From Galaxea fascicularis (Eukaryota > Cnidaria > Anthozoa > Scleractinia > Euphylliidae), in NCBI GenBank assembly GCA_948470475.1, contig OX419336.1, forward strand, positions 19,497,749 to 19,561,748: 64,000 nt of DNA, in the 5' to 3' direction. Below the pieces are notes generated by a model. That model was not told the DNA's origin. It saw only the letters and a list, made by a program, of their open reading frames with translations, and did not search any database. Made by a program: the position numbers and the translations under genes. Below are positions 20,480 through 29,695 of this stretch, in pieces. The first letter of the stretch is position 1; every line of letters starts with the position of its first letter.

Positions 20480-21008
20480 AAAATATGCTGATTCACAATT
20501 AGACAGCTATAAACCTCAAAAAGCAGTTACTCAGGTAACAAATGAAATAAAAGATTCACAAGGAGGACGTGATATTGTAATGAGTGATTATTTTAAAATG
20601 CTACGTGAACCGCTAATTGAACAGAAAAAAACAGATGAAAAACAGGTTAAGATTATAGAACAGCTTCAGAAGAATCAGAGAGCAATAACTTCACGAATAG
20701 AGAAATATCTTCAAAAAGTAACAGAAAATTAAACCACAAGTCATTCAGCCCCTAAAACCACTCACATCTGATGTTGATCAAGGGTTAACTAGTGATGAAC
20801 GAATAACATTGATTAAATACAGGTTTCTTAAACCGAGTGAAATTGAAAAAAAAAATACTGAATCAGACAGCTGATGTGGATGGATATTTGGAGGAAGTAA
20901 ATGATAAAATAAAAGAGCTTGGAAGCAAAAAAGGATCATTATCCACCACAGCTCAAAAGAAAGTTGAAAACAAAAATATGATTTCTAGATTGTCTGAAGA
21001 TATTTCAA
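20480..21008 (+). pseudogene. Polinton structural-type protein, coiled-coil part
   Basis: Reading in broken frames: DSQLDSYKPQKAVTQVTNEI, then GGRDIVMSDYFKMLREPLIE and a helical region, a stop near 20730, then PLTSDVDQGLTSDERITLIK. From 20837 an open frame follows with ADVDGYLEEVNDKIKELGSK. Long helices with heptad Leu suggest a coiled coil. It resembles a conserved Polinton protein of unknown exact role, recognised only from memory of similar cnidarian ORFs. Confidence 0.4.
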
Positions 21009-21350
21009 CACTACAAAAATAAAGAGAGAGAATAACGATCTTGGAAGAAGGAAGTAAGACTATTGGTACAGGTATTAGAAGATATAAACAATGAAGAAGA
21101 AATGGGTATAAAATACAAGGGAATCAATATGGTGGTCTTCTTATCGATGTTCCGAAATTAATGAATGAAATGATTCTTAATGGTATCAAAATAATAAAGT
21201 AGTATATCAAGCTCTAGTCGAGCGTTACGTGACAGCCCCAAAAACGGCTGCGAAAGAGACTAATGAAGCTCCTGCTGACAGATCACTTATAAATCTTCTG
21301 ACTAAAAGGTATAATCCTAAAACAAAATACAGTATGAATCAACTAAAATG
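21009..21350 (+). pseudogene. Polinton structural-type protein, C-terminal part
   Basis: Continues in other frames with QYGGLLIDVPKLMNEMILNG, and then, after about 50 bases of foreign DNA, ADRSLINLLTKRYNPKTKYS and a stop. The foreign piece at about 21212-21262 resembles the TIR of the MULE-like element at 16.0 kb (GCGTTACGTGACAG, AAAAACGGCTGCG) and looks like a left-over terminus. Confidence 0.45.
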
Positions 21351-22132
21351 AACGTAGAGGCAACTCATAAAATTGGGCGGTTATCAAAGGTCCCAGTCTT
21401 GGATCCTGTTAGCTTTGTTAGCGCTAGGTAATCTGGGGGGCTCCCATCTGGGAATTTATTACAATGCTGTTGTTTAAGGGCCCAGTCCAGGGCGCCTTTT
21501 GTGCCCTGTCTCGGCATGGTTTCAGGGGCTTTGATTGGGAATTTTGTTATAACTCTCGCCCTTTTATTTTTAACGCTGGTTCCTTGACACTTTCAGTGGA
21601 CTCGACAGCTTTTTCTTTTCTTCTTTATTTCATTTCATCTGTATGCTTGTATTCGTTTATTTTACCTTTCATTTTGTTTTTCCAGTAGATTTATATCGTA
21701 TTGTTATAGTTTCACGCGTAGTAATTACCGATTGTTCATCACTTGTTAATTTTTTGCTATGTGTTATCACGCCCTGTTATGTAATTATCTTTGTAATGTT
21801 TTGTCATCTTTTATGCTGTAAACTTATGTAAGCAAATTGTAATTTATTGTTCACTTGCACTGCAACTGATGAAAGTCACTGACCGAAACGTCTTTTTATA
21901 AAACATTTTATCTTTTTAATATTTTTTAGTGTATATATTTTCTTTCGCTCGAAGTTGTCCGTCCTCATTTTCCATACCAGTTTTAAATTTACTTCTCGAG
22001 GTTTGGACTGTGAATCCCTTCGGATCCTTCTGGCGCAGAAGCATCTCTATTGGCTCGAAGCACTTTAATTTGTTAAAAAGAAAAGGAAACCCAACACTGG
22101 ACAACGTCTGGAGAAATTGAAAAACTGTAATT
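21351..22132. other. Unidentified insertion with a hammerhead-like motif
   Basis: No coding content recognised. At about 21867-21895 the string CTGATGA-AAGTCACTGACC-GAAACGTC again has the hammerhead core, with a GTC/GAC stem II, followed by TTTTTATAAAAC. This suggests the 3' end of another Penelope-related element. The rest is T-rich. Confidence 0.4.
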
Positions 22133-22204
22133 GCCCTGAGCGGGATTTGAACCCACGTCCCCCTGATCGCTAGTTGGGTGTGATGACCACTACACTATCA
22201 GGAC
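22133..22204 (-). tRNA. tRNA-like pseudogene or SINE head
   Basis: On the minus strand the acceptor stem (GTCCTGA/TCAGGGC), D stem (GTGT/ACAC) and T arm (GTGGG/CCCGC with B box GGTTCAAATCC) all pair. The anticodon stem does not pair well, so the anticodon cannot be assigned. This looks like a decayed tRNA-derived copy. Confidence 0.5.
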
Positions 22205-22256
22205 AACCCCGCTGGCAACGAGGCTGATAAATCACTTAATGTGTGGCATTCTCCGT

Positions 22257-22354
22257 GGTACTCCCTTAGGGCCAGTTTTTCTGTGTGATAACGCTGGATC
22301 AACATGTGATTCACAGGCGGACAAGGGTAATTAATGTGGCCCTAAGGGAGTACC
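22257..22354. repeat. 19-bp inverted repeat
   Basis: GGTACTCCCTTAGGGCCA and its complement TGGCCCTAAGGGAGTACC are separated by about 60 bases. Probably the termini of a very small MITE. Confidence 0.6.
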
Positions 22355-22374
22355 ATCCAAAGCGGTGGGCTTTT

Positions 22375-22498
22375 TTTCTGCCCAGGAACGTTAGTTCCAG
22401 ATTTCAATCCTCAGAATGCTAAATTGATGAAATCGTTTTTGAAATCTGCTCCTCATAGTAAAGGTCCTCTTGATTTTGGAAGAAATCTTCTATAAAAT
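22375..22498 (+). pseudogene. Polinton ORF, C-terminal scrap
   Basis: The frame reads FNPQNAKLMKSFLKSAPHSK, a few more residues and a stop at about 22498, immediately before the phospholipase-like gene. The upstream portion is lost in the insertion at 21.4-22.4 kb. Confidence 0.3.
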
Positions 22499-22503
22499 TA
22501 TTA

Positions 22504-22882
22504 TGGATCCAGTTTGGACATTCATAAAATGATTAGTAACTTACCACGACCAAAATCTGGTTTTACTCAAAGCAAATACAAATATATGGGTCCTTACAAT
22601 CCTCTTGATAAACAGTTGAAATATGATCCCGACACGGGTGAAGTATTAGAATGGTATGTACAACCATACAATAAAGTAGATGAAATAGCTGCTCATCATG
22701 ATATCTGTTATGACATGGGTAAAGACAAAGGCGATTGTGATAGACGAATGGTAAAATCACTGGATATGATTCCTTATGGTGAAATGCCAAAGTGGGGTCA
22801 AACAACTCGATTTTTAATTGATAAAAAACAGAAACTCGGACTTGGTGTTCCAAAAAACAGAAAATACCGCCGAGTGAAGTAG
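22504..22882 (+). pseudogene. Phospholipase A2-like protein of the Polinton
   Basis: The domain has the calcium-loop pattern YMGPYNPLDKQL and the catalytic HD in EIAAHHDICYDMG, followed by KGDCDRRMV. This is the arrangement of the short phospholipase A2 domains in parvovirus capsid proteins and in some Polinton-type elements, where it helps particles cross membranes. An in-frame ATG at 22504 is separated from the domain frame by a one-base shift; the open frame begins at 22514. About 120 residues, basic C-terminus (KNRKYRRVK). It lies directly ahead of the integrase. Confidence 0.65.
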
Positions 22883-23815
22883 ACTGGCAACAGCAATTGG
22901 CAGATGAACTGCATAAACCAATAAGAAGGAATTTTACTCGACAGCGTGTAATATATTGTAAATCACATTGATAAAATATGGGCTGCCAATCTGGTTGAAA
23001 TGTAACAGTTTAGTAGATGGAATAAAGGTTATACGTATCTCCTTATGGTGATAGATGTTTTAAGTATGGATGGATTTTACCGTTGAAAGACAAAAAAGGT
23101 GAAACAGTTACGGAAGCACTCAAATCCATCTTCAAAGAAGGAAGAAAACCAGAGTATCTATGGACTGATAAAGGCTCAGAGTTCTAAAACAAACATATGA
23201 AAGACTTACTGAATAAACATAACATAACACTGTATTCAACAGAAAATGAGGAAAAATCATCAGTAGAAGAGAGATGGAATAGAACGACTAAAAACAAAAT
23301 GTGGAAACAATTCACTGTTCAAGGAAATACACAGTATTTGGATATACTACCAAAAATATTGGAAAAATATAATAACACTAAACACAGTTCCATTAAAATG
23401 ACACCCATAGAGGCATCAAAGAAAAAGAATCAAGGAACTGTTTACTTTAATTTCTATGGCGACATCAAATCACTAACATCCAAACCAAAATTCAAGGTTG
23501 GTGATAAGGTTCGAATAAAAAGAAAAACATTTGATAAAGATTATACACCGAATTGGACTGAAGAGATATTCCCAATCGACAAAATCCTGTATAAAAAACC
23601 GATAACTTACAAAATAAAAGATCTCAACCATGAAGAGATACAAGGAAGTTTTTATGAACCAGAATTGTTGAAAGCTAAACAAGATGTATTTAGAATTGAT
23701 AAAGTCATCAAAAGAGATTATATGGAAAACAAACTTTGGTGAAATGGAAGGGATATAATATGATGATTTCAATAGTTGGATTCCTCTGGTTGAGTGAAAT
23801 GAGTCAGGAGCTATC
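22875..23815 (+). pseudogene. Polinton integrase (retroviral type) with chromodomain relic
   Basis: The catalytic core is spread over several frames. The strand carrying the first catalytic Asp reads KIWAANLVEM, with Asn in place of the expected Asp. The second Asp is present in LWTDKGSEF and the third acidic residue in SVEERWNRTTKNK. The longest open frame is 23197-23742 (181 residues), with KPKFKVGDKVRIKRK in the SH3-like C-terminal region. It ends in a chromodomain start (FRIDKVIKRDYMENKLW) broken by a stop at 23740. Stops near 22880 and 23186 and the Asp-to-Asn change make it inactive. Confidence 0.75.
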
Positions 23816-23936
23816 TGAAACTTTATCTCAAACTCTTTCTGAAACATGGGATAGTCTATCAGAGTATTACACTAGTGATGAATCTGATGAATTATCTGAG
23901 TACTTTTGTATACTGAATATATATGGACAAGCTTAA
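23799..23936 (+). CDS. Small Ser/Glu-rich ORF after integrase
   Basis: From the ATG at 23799: MSQELSETLSQTLSETWDSL, then an acidic Ser-rich stretch, 45 residues in all. Repeated SET/SQT units suggest a low-complexity or short coiled segment. Unknown function; may be a genuine small Polinton gene. Confidence 0.3.
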   Translation: MSQELSETLSQTLSETWDSLSEYYTSDESDELSEYFCILNIYGQA

Positions 23937-24072
23937 TGTTGCTACTTTGAGTTTTATGCTATCACTGATCTCCTTAGAGCTCACACTGGAAAAACAAGGA
24001 GAAGAGAAATATAAAGAGACCATTAAATCATTAGAAAAAAAAAGCATCCGATGTCTGGCAGGTCTATTCTAA
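23923..24072 (+). CDS. Small hydrophobic ORF, 49 residues
   Basis: MDKLNVATLSFMLSLISLEL provides one possible membrane segment, followed by a charged tail (EKQGEEKYKETIKSLEKK). It overlaps the end of the preceding ORF by 14 bases, an arrangement common in compact viral-type gene sets. No family recognised. Confidence 0.3.
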   Translation: MDKLNVATLSFMLSLISLELTLEKQGEEKYKETIKSLEKKSIRCLAGLF

Positions 24073-24175
24073 TCTAGTAAAAGGATAAAATGTAATAACC
24101 CTTCTTTTGTAAATTATATATTAATTCCAGAAAAATGGAAAAAAAATATATAAGAAGATATTATGTAATTAATTT

Positions 24176-24979
24176 ATGTTGAGTCAAGCATATTCAAATG
24201 CTGACTTAAATCTCTCTCTTAAGAGTTTTATTGATGATAAACAGAATATCTGGTTCACGGGACAACAGATAGCAAATGTATTAGGTTATAAAGATCAGGA
24301 TCAAGCCAAGGAAAAAAAATATAGATAAAAAAGACATTATGAGCATACCTGTCCCGCACAGAACGTCATTATTATAAAAAATTTATAAATGAACCTTGGA
24401 TTTTATGCTCTTATTTTTTCTTCAAAATTGGAAAAAGCTAAAAAATTCAAAGATCGGGTTTTTCTACTGTTCTTCCTTCAATCAGAAAGTATGGTTCTTA
24501 TCAACTATTCAGAGACCAAAATAACTTCTGTTTTGAGATAGAGAATGAAACCGATCTCCATTATCAAGCAGTATCCTATATTAAAATATATTACACACAA
24601 GCTTTAATCATCCGGGGATTAGGTGAAACCAGGATTCCTCAGAAAAGAGAATAGATAGTTACAAGAAAAGATACCAACAAGGTCAACCTGATCTGATCAT
24701 ATCTATCACAAATATTACAAAGGCTTGTGTTTTGAATTTAAGAATCCCAATAACTGTTATGAGATCTCTGAATCCCAAAAGAATATGAGGCGATTATATA
24801 AACTGAGTGGGTTCCTTTGCAAGATATAAAACGATCATGATGAGATTAAAAGATTACTGAATGATTATATGAAAGATCTCAGAATACCTTGTAGATACTG
24901 TTTAAACCAGAGAAGGTTCAAATCTCAGGAGACATACCAGAGTCATAAGAGATATTTCCATTGGATGAAAATGATATAA
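24176..24979 (+). pseudogene. BRO-N/KilA-type protein with PD-(D/E)XK nuclease-like region and zinc finger
   Basis: The N-terminus reads FIDDKQNIWFTGQQIANVLG, the BRO-N DNA-binding pattern, and is followed after a frameshift by LEKAKKFKDRVF. Further on come QGQPDLIIS and then, one frame over, GLCFEFKNPNNCYEIS; the Asp and E-x-K spacing is that of PD-(D/E)XK nucleases. It ends with IPCRYCLNQRRFKSQETYQS and HKRYFHWMK, a C2H2-like finger. At least four frameshifts or stops lie between the parts. The combination resembles a BRO-N gene that I associate with cnidarian Polintons, from memory. Confidence 0.5.
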
Positions 24980-25298
24980 GAGATGTGATAATAGTATATT
25001 GTTATGAGACCTTGAATCTATCAAAATGATGAAGACCGAATGAGCATTATCAGTTCTTCTAAAGCCTGATATATCATGAACACAGATTGGACAGTAGTGA
25101 TATGCATGGGGGTTCTGGGCCACTTGACTCAAATTCAGAAAAACATGCTTGGGGCTAATCTGAGCCAAAATTTCCCAAGGTCAGAAATCACAGGGTGAAA
25201 TCTCAAGGCTTGAATTTCTCCAAATGTATTCGGCTTCTTAAATTTCAGTTTAGGTATACTGTATTTGGGTTCAGTAAAAATCTATGATCTGCCATTTA
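24980..25298. other. No gene recognised
   Basis: Short ORFs in the antisense direction only. Confidence 0.35.
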
Positions 25299-25440
25299 AC
25301 AAATCGAATGTGGTTTAGCGTTGTCTGTACTCTTATCGACAACGAGTATGTGTCATCACAACAAATTTTGACCACTATGATGACGCATATCGTTGTAAAT
25401 AAGAGTACAGACAATGCTAAACCACATTCGATTTGTTTTT
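25299..25440. repeat. Near-perfect palindrome (foldback MITE)
   Basis: The arms, each about 60 bases (start ACAAATCGAATGTGGTTTAGC), fold around a short centre (AAATTTTG). The stretch GTTGTCTGTACTCTTATCGAC recurs in part at 25526-25551 as GTTGTCTGAACTCTTATCGAC, so a second fragment of the same family lies next to it. Confidence 0.75.
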
Positions 25441-25692
25441 TACCACAATATCAGCGTCAAAGAAAATGTTTATTTCAGCGCACGAGAGATGAAAAAGGCA
25501 TTGCGTGACAAGTTGACGTGAGCAGTGTTGTCTGAACTCTTATCGACAACAGCGAATTAGTCAATCAGATTGCGAGATTAACAGCAGTTGTGGTAAAAAT
25601 AGAATTTATATGACAGTCAATAGAAAAAGAATCATTTGGAATAAACCGTCACTGATATAAATTAAGATATATTTACAATACAATATTATAAG

Positions 25693-26052
25693 ATGATAGG
25701 AAAAAAAGTTATTATCCAATCATGTTTTCTAATACATGACGAACTCGCTATTGGTCATATTTTGTGCCCCTTTTGTGATTTGCAAATTAGTGAATGTAAA
25801 AGTAATAAAGAAGATTGCTTTAAAAATCCAAATTTGTTAACAAATGATGGATATATTATATGCATCAACTGTGGTCAAATCACTGGTTTTGACTTTAAAA
25901 ATGAATATATTAATTTCTATGTAATTATTTTCAAAATTTATAAAAAAAAAGTATGAAATTAAAATAACGAAATCAAAAAAGACATTACAATTTTATAATC
26001 AATGGTGGAAACAAGCTTATGGATTAATTAAGGACGATATCCAAAAGATAAT
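25693..26052 (+). pseudogene. Polinton zinc-ribbon (VLTF3-like), second copy
   Basis: The open frame (25693-25956, 87 residues) carries ILCPFCDLQIS and YIICINCGQIT, the same two CxxC pairs as the ORF at 15258, then EYINFYVIIFKIYKKK where the family has a conserved Tyr/Lys-rich helix. A frameshift near 25950 is followed by FYNQWWKQAYGLIKDDIQ and a stop. It is probably the late-transcription-factor-like gene of the Polinton. The upstream spacer is AT-rich. Confidence 0.5.
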
Positions 26053-26076
26053 TACTCGGTTGTGAATACAAATATC

Positions 26077-26829
26077 TTATAAATATTTTTTGATGAACTT
26101 ATCAGGTATAACAGGACATAATCCTGCAATGATTCTATCTGTAGTTTTCATTTCATTGATGAATTCAGTATGGTTGTATTCATTGCCTCGGAGATAACCT
26201 CTTAATCGTACTAAAATGCTTTCCTATGTACTGTGAGCAAATTTTGCCATTTCTATCTTTTTCTTATAGTTTTTGGCTTCAACATAAATATTAACAAGAG
26301 CCCCTGAGCCTCTTACTGAAGCTACAATCTTGGACAAACCTGTTGAGAAAAATAGTAACAGAATGACGTCTACTCACAAACTAGACAGATTTTAACTTCT
26401 CCCCCCCCCCCCCCCAATCAATGTTGTCTCACTGGGTAGAATGTGTTCACTGTGCTGGCAGCTTATCTAATCTCAACATTGTAAAGGGGGAGGAGGGTTA
26501 AGTAAATGGTATTACACAGTTTCTTTTACATATGTAGTTTAACTGGTGTTTTGGGTGATGAAATGGCCCATTTTCTCAACGAGTTTTGTCCAAGATTGTA
26601 GAACAATAGGGTTCAAAGTAATGCAGCCAACAATCGCGCCAGAAACCACTAGAAAACCACATGTCATTTTTAATGTCATATCCATCTTCCTGAAGTGATT
26701 ATACATTGCTTGATAAATGTAACATTGCTTATGATAAAATGCATAAAGATTGATTAATTCTTGTTACCGTTCAGTACTCAAACTTCTGTCAATATGATTG
26801 AAATCAAATATTTGTTTCTTTTCTGTCAT
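26077..26829 (-). pseudogene. Polinton membrane protein, split by a MITE
   Basis: It starts at the ATG at 26829 (MTEKKQIFDFNHIDRSLS) and has one stop near 26760. It then runs through a helix YHKQCYIYQAMYNHFRK and a hydrophobic segment (CGFLVVSGAIVGCITLNPIV). At 26598 a 274-bp element interrupts it. Beyond the element, in the same frame once the element and one TA are discounted, it continues with VEAKNYKKKIEMAKF and LRGYLRGNEYNHTEF to a stop at 26077. Family recognised only as a recurrent Polinton-associated ORF. Confidence 0.5.
26325..26598. mobile_element. 274-bp mariner-type MITE in a Polinton gene
   Basis: The ends are inverted copies (CAATCTTGGACAAA, then GTTGAGAAAA) and the element is flanked by TA on both sides (26323-26324 and 26599-26600). 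Reading through one TA with the element left out keeps the membrane-protein frame, which supports the boundaries. The interior has a run of 15 C at 26401-26415. Confidence 0.8.
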
Positions 26830-26912
26830 TATATCATTTGTTTATATTAATTTATGGTGCTCTCAGTGTTCAATAAACAGTAAAATCTCTTCATTGTCAA
26901 ACTCTGTAGCCA

Positions 26913-27332
26913 TTATTCAGTAGCCATATAACCAAATGCTAATGACAGGTTAATATTTATCGTCTGTACCTGAGTTGCTTGATTTGAGATGTAAGTTGCT
27001 GTTTGGTGTAAGATAAAACCATGTTTCATATTTAAGGATAAAGCTTGGTAGGATGATTTTACATTGTAATACATGGCTTTAATTATTGTTAATATGCAGA
27101 TATTGTTTGGAATTATTACTTTATTACTACCGTTCAAGGAAAATAATTTTCCATCATTCGTGTTCAAAATGTTATGGATGTGATTAATTGATTTTTGAAG
27201 TCGGTGCCCATTCATATCCAAATCAGTCTGCATTACCATTTTACCATTTTCTATTTCATAAACATTGATATTATATACAGCTGAATCTATATTATGTGTA
27301 TAAAAATCAACCCCATAAGCTATAAGATACAA
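26913..27332 (-). CDS. Fibre-like structural protein of the Polinton
   Basis: A 139-residue open frame. It has QTDLDMNGHRLQKSINHIHN, the D-x-N-G-x-x-I/L pattern seen in fibre or spike proteins of Polinton-type elements and phages, followed by beta-rich sequence and the end FGYMATE. Upstream it is joined to ATPase and Penelope DNA, so its own start (MYLIAYGVDFY) may not be original. The gene is otherwise unbroken. Confidence 0.45.
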   Translation of the reverse strand: MYLIAYGVDFYTHNIDSAVYNINVYEIENGKMVMQTDLDMNGHRLQKSINHIHNILNTNDGKLFSLNGSNKVIIPNNICILTIIKAMYYNVKSSYQALSLNMKHGFILHQTATYISNQATQVQTININLSLAFGYMATE

Positions 27333-27344
27333 TCGTAAAAGGTT

Positions 27345-27488
27345 TGAACCCAGGAGTCATATCATAATTAAGTGGAGTACGATCATCCGGGTGACTGTAG
27401 TCCTGAGAAGGACTGTTTGTGGTGACATTGACTGATGTTTTGAAAACCTTAGCGGAAGTCATCATCAGAATCAAGTGACTACCGTAAT
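27345..27488 (-). mobile_element. Short Penelope 3'-end fragment in the ATPase gene
   Basis: Reads the same terminal region as the element at 17-20 kb (TCATATCATAATTAAGTG, and a degenerate hammerhead core), but only about 145 bases remain. It interrupts the ATPase frame after YLFASDYG. It includes the uninterrupted GAACCCAGGAGTC target used by the MULE-like element at 16.0 kb. Confidence 0.7.
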
Positions 27489-27640
27489 CACTGGCAAACA
27501 GATAAATTTTATCATAATGCAATAGCCAATAAATCATATCCAGCAATAAATTAGTTTTTCCACTTCCTGAAGGTGCCACAATCAGCATCCGTCAGGCATG
27601 AATTTGTATTTTTGTTTGTAATTTGTTGTTTCATCGCCTT
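27489..27640 (-). pseudogene. Packaging ATPase (A32-like), P-loop fragment
   Basis: Contains the Walker A motif LIVAPSGSGKTNLLLDMIYW and the following strand DKIYLFASD, the start of the genome-packaging ATPase. The preceding residues (KYKFMPD) lie in another frame, so there is one shift just before the P-loop. It is read away from the capsid genes, across a shared AT-rich spacer of about 110 bases. Confidence 0.65.
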
Positions 27641-27752
27641 TGATGTCATAATTACAGTGTAGGTATGCACATTCTGTTATATAATATACTTACATTATTT
27701 AGTTCAACTGTTAGTTAAACTTCTGGTTTTATATAACATAATTGAATAATTA

Positions 27753-28229
27753 ATGAGTTTACTTAAAGGGAAAGAACTTGCAAAAAATAAAACTAATCTT
27801 GGTAAGAAAATTAATTTGGTGAATGAAACAATTTTGACAAATAAATTGGATGAAGGGGCAACACAAATAGCCTTGAAAATAACATTCCAATCAATAACCT
27901 CCAAATTGGATGATGTTGCATTGACCAATTTGAAAATACCCGGTCTTAGCCAAAAGAAGAAGGCAAAAGCAGAGGTCCCAGATTATGGAATTGCTATTGA
28001 AGATGAAGTACCGGATTATGGGTTGGCGGATCTGTTTGATGAAGGTGTCCTCCCGGATACTCAAAAACAGATAGTACCCAAACCTCCAACATATGAAGAA
28101 TCATTAAAAGATGTTCTTTCAGTGGAAAAACAAATATATGTTGATACGCAATATTTGCCTGAAGAACCACAAGAAATGCCTCCAGAATATGAAGACAAAA
28201 GTTCAGTTTCAACTTCAGAAATTAGCTGA
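27753..28229 (+). CDS. Polinton protein with two PPxY motifs
   Basis: A 158-residue open frame. It is Lys-rich at the N-terminus with a beta-rich region (ATQIALKITFQSITSKLDD), then an acidic linker with the repeated VPDYG unit, and PKPPTYEESLKD and EMPPEYED near the end. Both PPTY and PPEY match the PPxY motif that binds WW domains of NEDD4-type ubiquitin ligases and acts as a late domain in many virus structural proteins. It is the first gene of the rightward cluster and is intact. The gene downstream overlaps its end in another frame. Confidence 0.55.
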   Translation: MSLLKGKELAKNKTNLGKKINLVNETILTNKLDEGATQIALKITFQSITSKLDDVALTNLKIPGLSQKKKAKAEVPDYGIAIEDEVPDYGLADLFDEGVLPDTQKQIVPKPPTYEESLKDVLSVEKQIYVDTQYLPEEPQEMPPEYEDKSSVSTSEIS

Positions 28230-29304
28230 CCAAGCCGGTTATGCTCAAGCCGATCGAAATAGTCTAATCAGGCATTTGATGATTAACTCAGCTAGTAAAA
28301 TTGTATATGATACAGACAATTAATCTGCATAATGTTACCTTTGTTAAGAATCTTTTGGAATACAGCGATGATTTTTCAAGAAGTGTTGCTAAAAATAGTC
28401 TTTGGTATTTAGACACAAATGCTACAACACAAAATACTAACACTGGTTATGAAGCAAGAAGGGTACAAACACAAACTGCTAATAATGACGGCAGTGGAGG
28501 AGCCTAGAATATTAATGTTATTATTCCATTAAACTGATACAGTTTTTTAGAAGAGTTGCAAGATAAAATGTTAGTTCCAATGCAGTTGCAATTTAACATT
28601 GAACTACAAAATGACGATGAACTGATACACATGGCTAATGGGATGGATCCTGGATGAGTTGTTGTGAACAGATTTCTTTTTTGGGTTCTGCGTCTTACAC
28701 CAAAAGATTTGATGTATGATCAATTTGTCAGTTCATTCTTGAAAGAAACACAATGGAAATATAAGAGAGAAATGTATGAAGTATCACCACCTGCAAGAAA
28801 TTCAAGTGGCTTTTTCCAACTATCTGCAGCAACTCGATAATGTAAGACATGTTTATGCATATCTTAAAAAGTCTTATCGTGATAGAAATGACCATCTACA
28901 AAAAAAAGCAGTCCTTATACAATGAACACATTTGCCCTAGATGAAGCTAGTTTGAATAATTGCAGATTAGAATATGGAAATGGAATTTATTATCCTGAAA
29001 CAGAGTATGAAGGTGATTCAAAAGTAAGAATATTCAATGATTTGATGGCATATGCAATGAGAAAAAATGATTACAACACAGGAACACAATTAAATCTTGC
29101 AAATTACAATTCATTGTATCTGTTACCTATTTCAATCTACATGTACAATATCAAACAGAGGAAGTAACAAGAGATCCAAAACAAGTTATATTCAGATATC
29201 GATTAACAGCTGGTGCAACACAAAATTTTAGTGTTCATGCTGTAGTGCTATATGATGAAATAGTTAAAATTGATAAAATAGGTAATGAATTAGTTATTGC
29301 TTAA
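28230..29304 (+). pseudogene. Jelly-roll capsid protein of the Polinton
   Basis: Pieces in order: SRSVAKNSLWYLDTNA, then EELQDKMLVPMQLQFNIELQ, RFLFWVLRLTPKDLMYDQFV, FLKETQWKYKREMYEVSPPA, LEYGNGIYYPETEYEGDSKV, NDYNTGTQLNLANYNSLYLL and, at the end, IDKIGNELVIA before the stop at 29304. This is the conserved capsid ORF that I associate with cnidarian Polintons. There are in-frame stops near 28505, 28534, 28655 and 28838 and frameshifts near 28880 and 29165, so it is dead. Confidence 0.55.
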
Positions 29305-29330
29305 ATATATTATTATCTAACATATAATAT

Positions 29331-29695
29331 ATGACACAACTATATAAAATCAATGGAAATTTATCACCCAATCACAAAAAGAACCTTACAAATGCATTTC
29401 AAAAAAGAGAAACAATTTTCCTTAGATTAGGTTATAATCAATTAACTGGATCTGATACTCTTCATGTTCCAAGAAATACAGTTAAGAAGTTAGAAAAGAG
29501 TAAAAGAATCAACAAAGGCATGGATATCAAATTATCAAAAACAAATATCAGAAAACAATTGGGAGGCAGTCTTTTGTCTACAGCTCTATCTCTATAGGCA
29601 TGCGGGCTTTACCAACCATTGCTAAAACAATATGCCTTGCTGGATTGTCAGCAGGTATTGAAACAGGAGTGAAAAGATATGTTATCTCCTTATTG
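29331..29695 (+). pseudogene. Small core/minor-capsid-like protein (pVI/pX type)
   Basis: A basic 88-residue frame with KRETIFLRLGYNQLTGSD and many Lys, then RKQLGGSLLSTALS. It shifts frame near 29595, after which a second frame gives MRALPTIAKTICLAGLSAGI and a basic end. A GG followed by a hydrophobic segment is the layout of small adenovirus-like core proteins with a protease site; that parallel is inference. The next ORF starts 12 bases before its end. Confidence 0.45.

Noticed and set aside
25299..25560. CRISPR-like array from the repeated GTTGTCTG...CTTATCGAC unit
   Set aside because: Only one inverted pair and one partial copy exist; the structure is a palindrome, not spaced direct repeats, and the DNA is animal.
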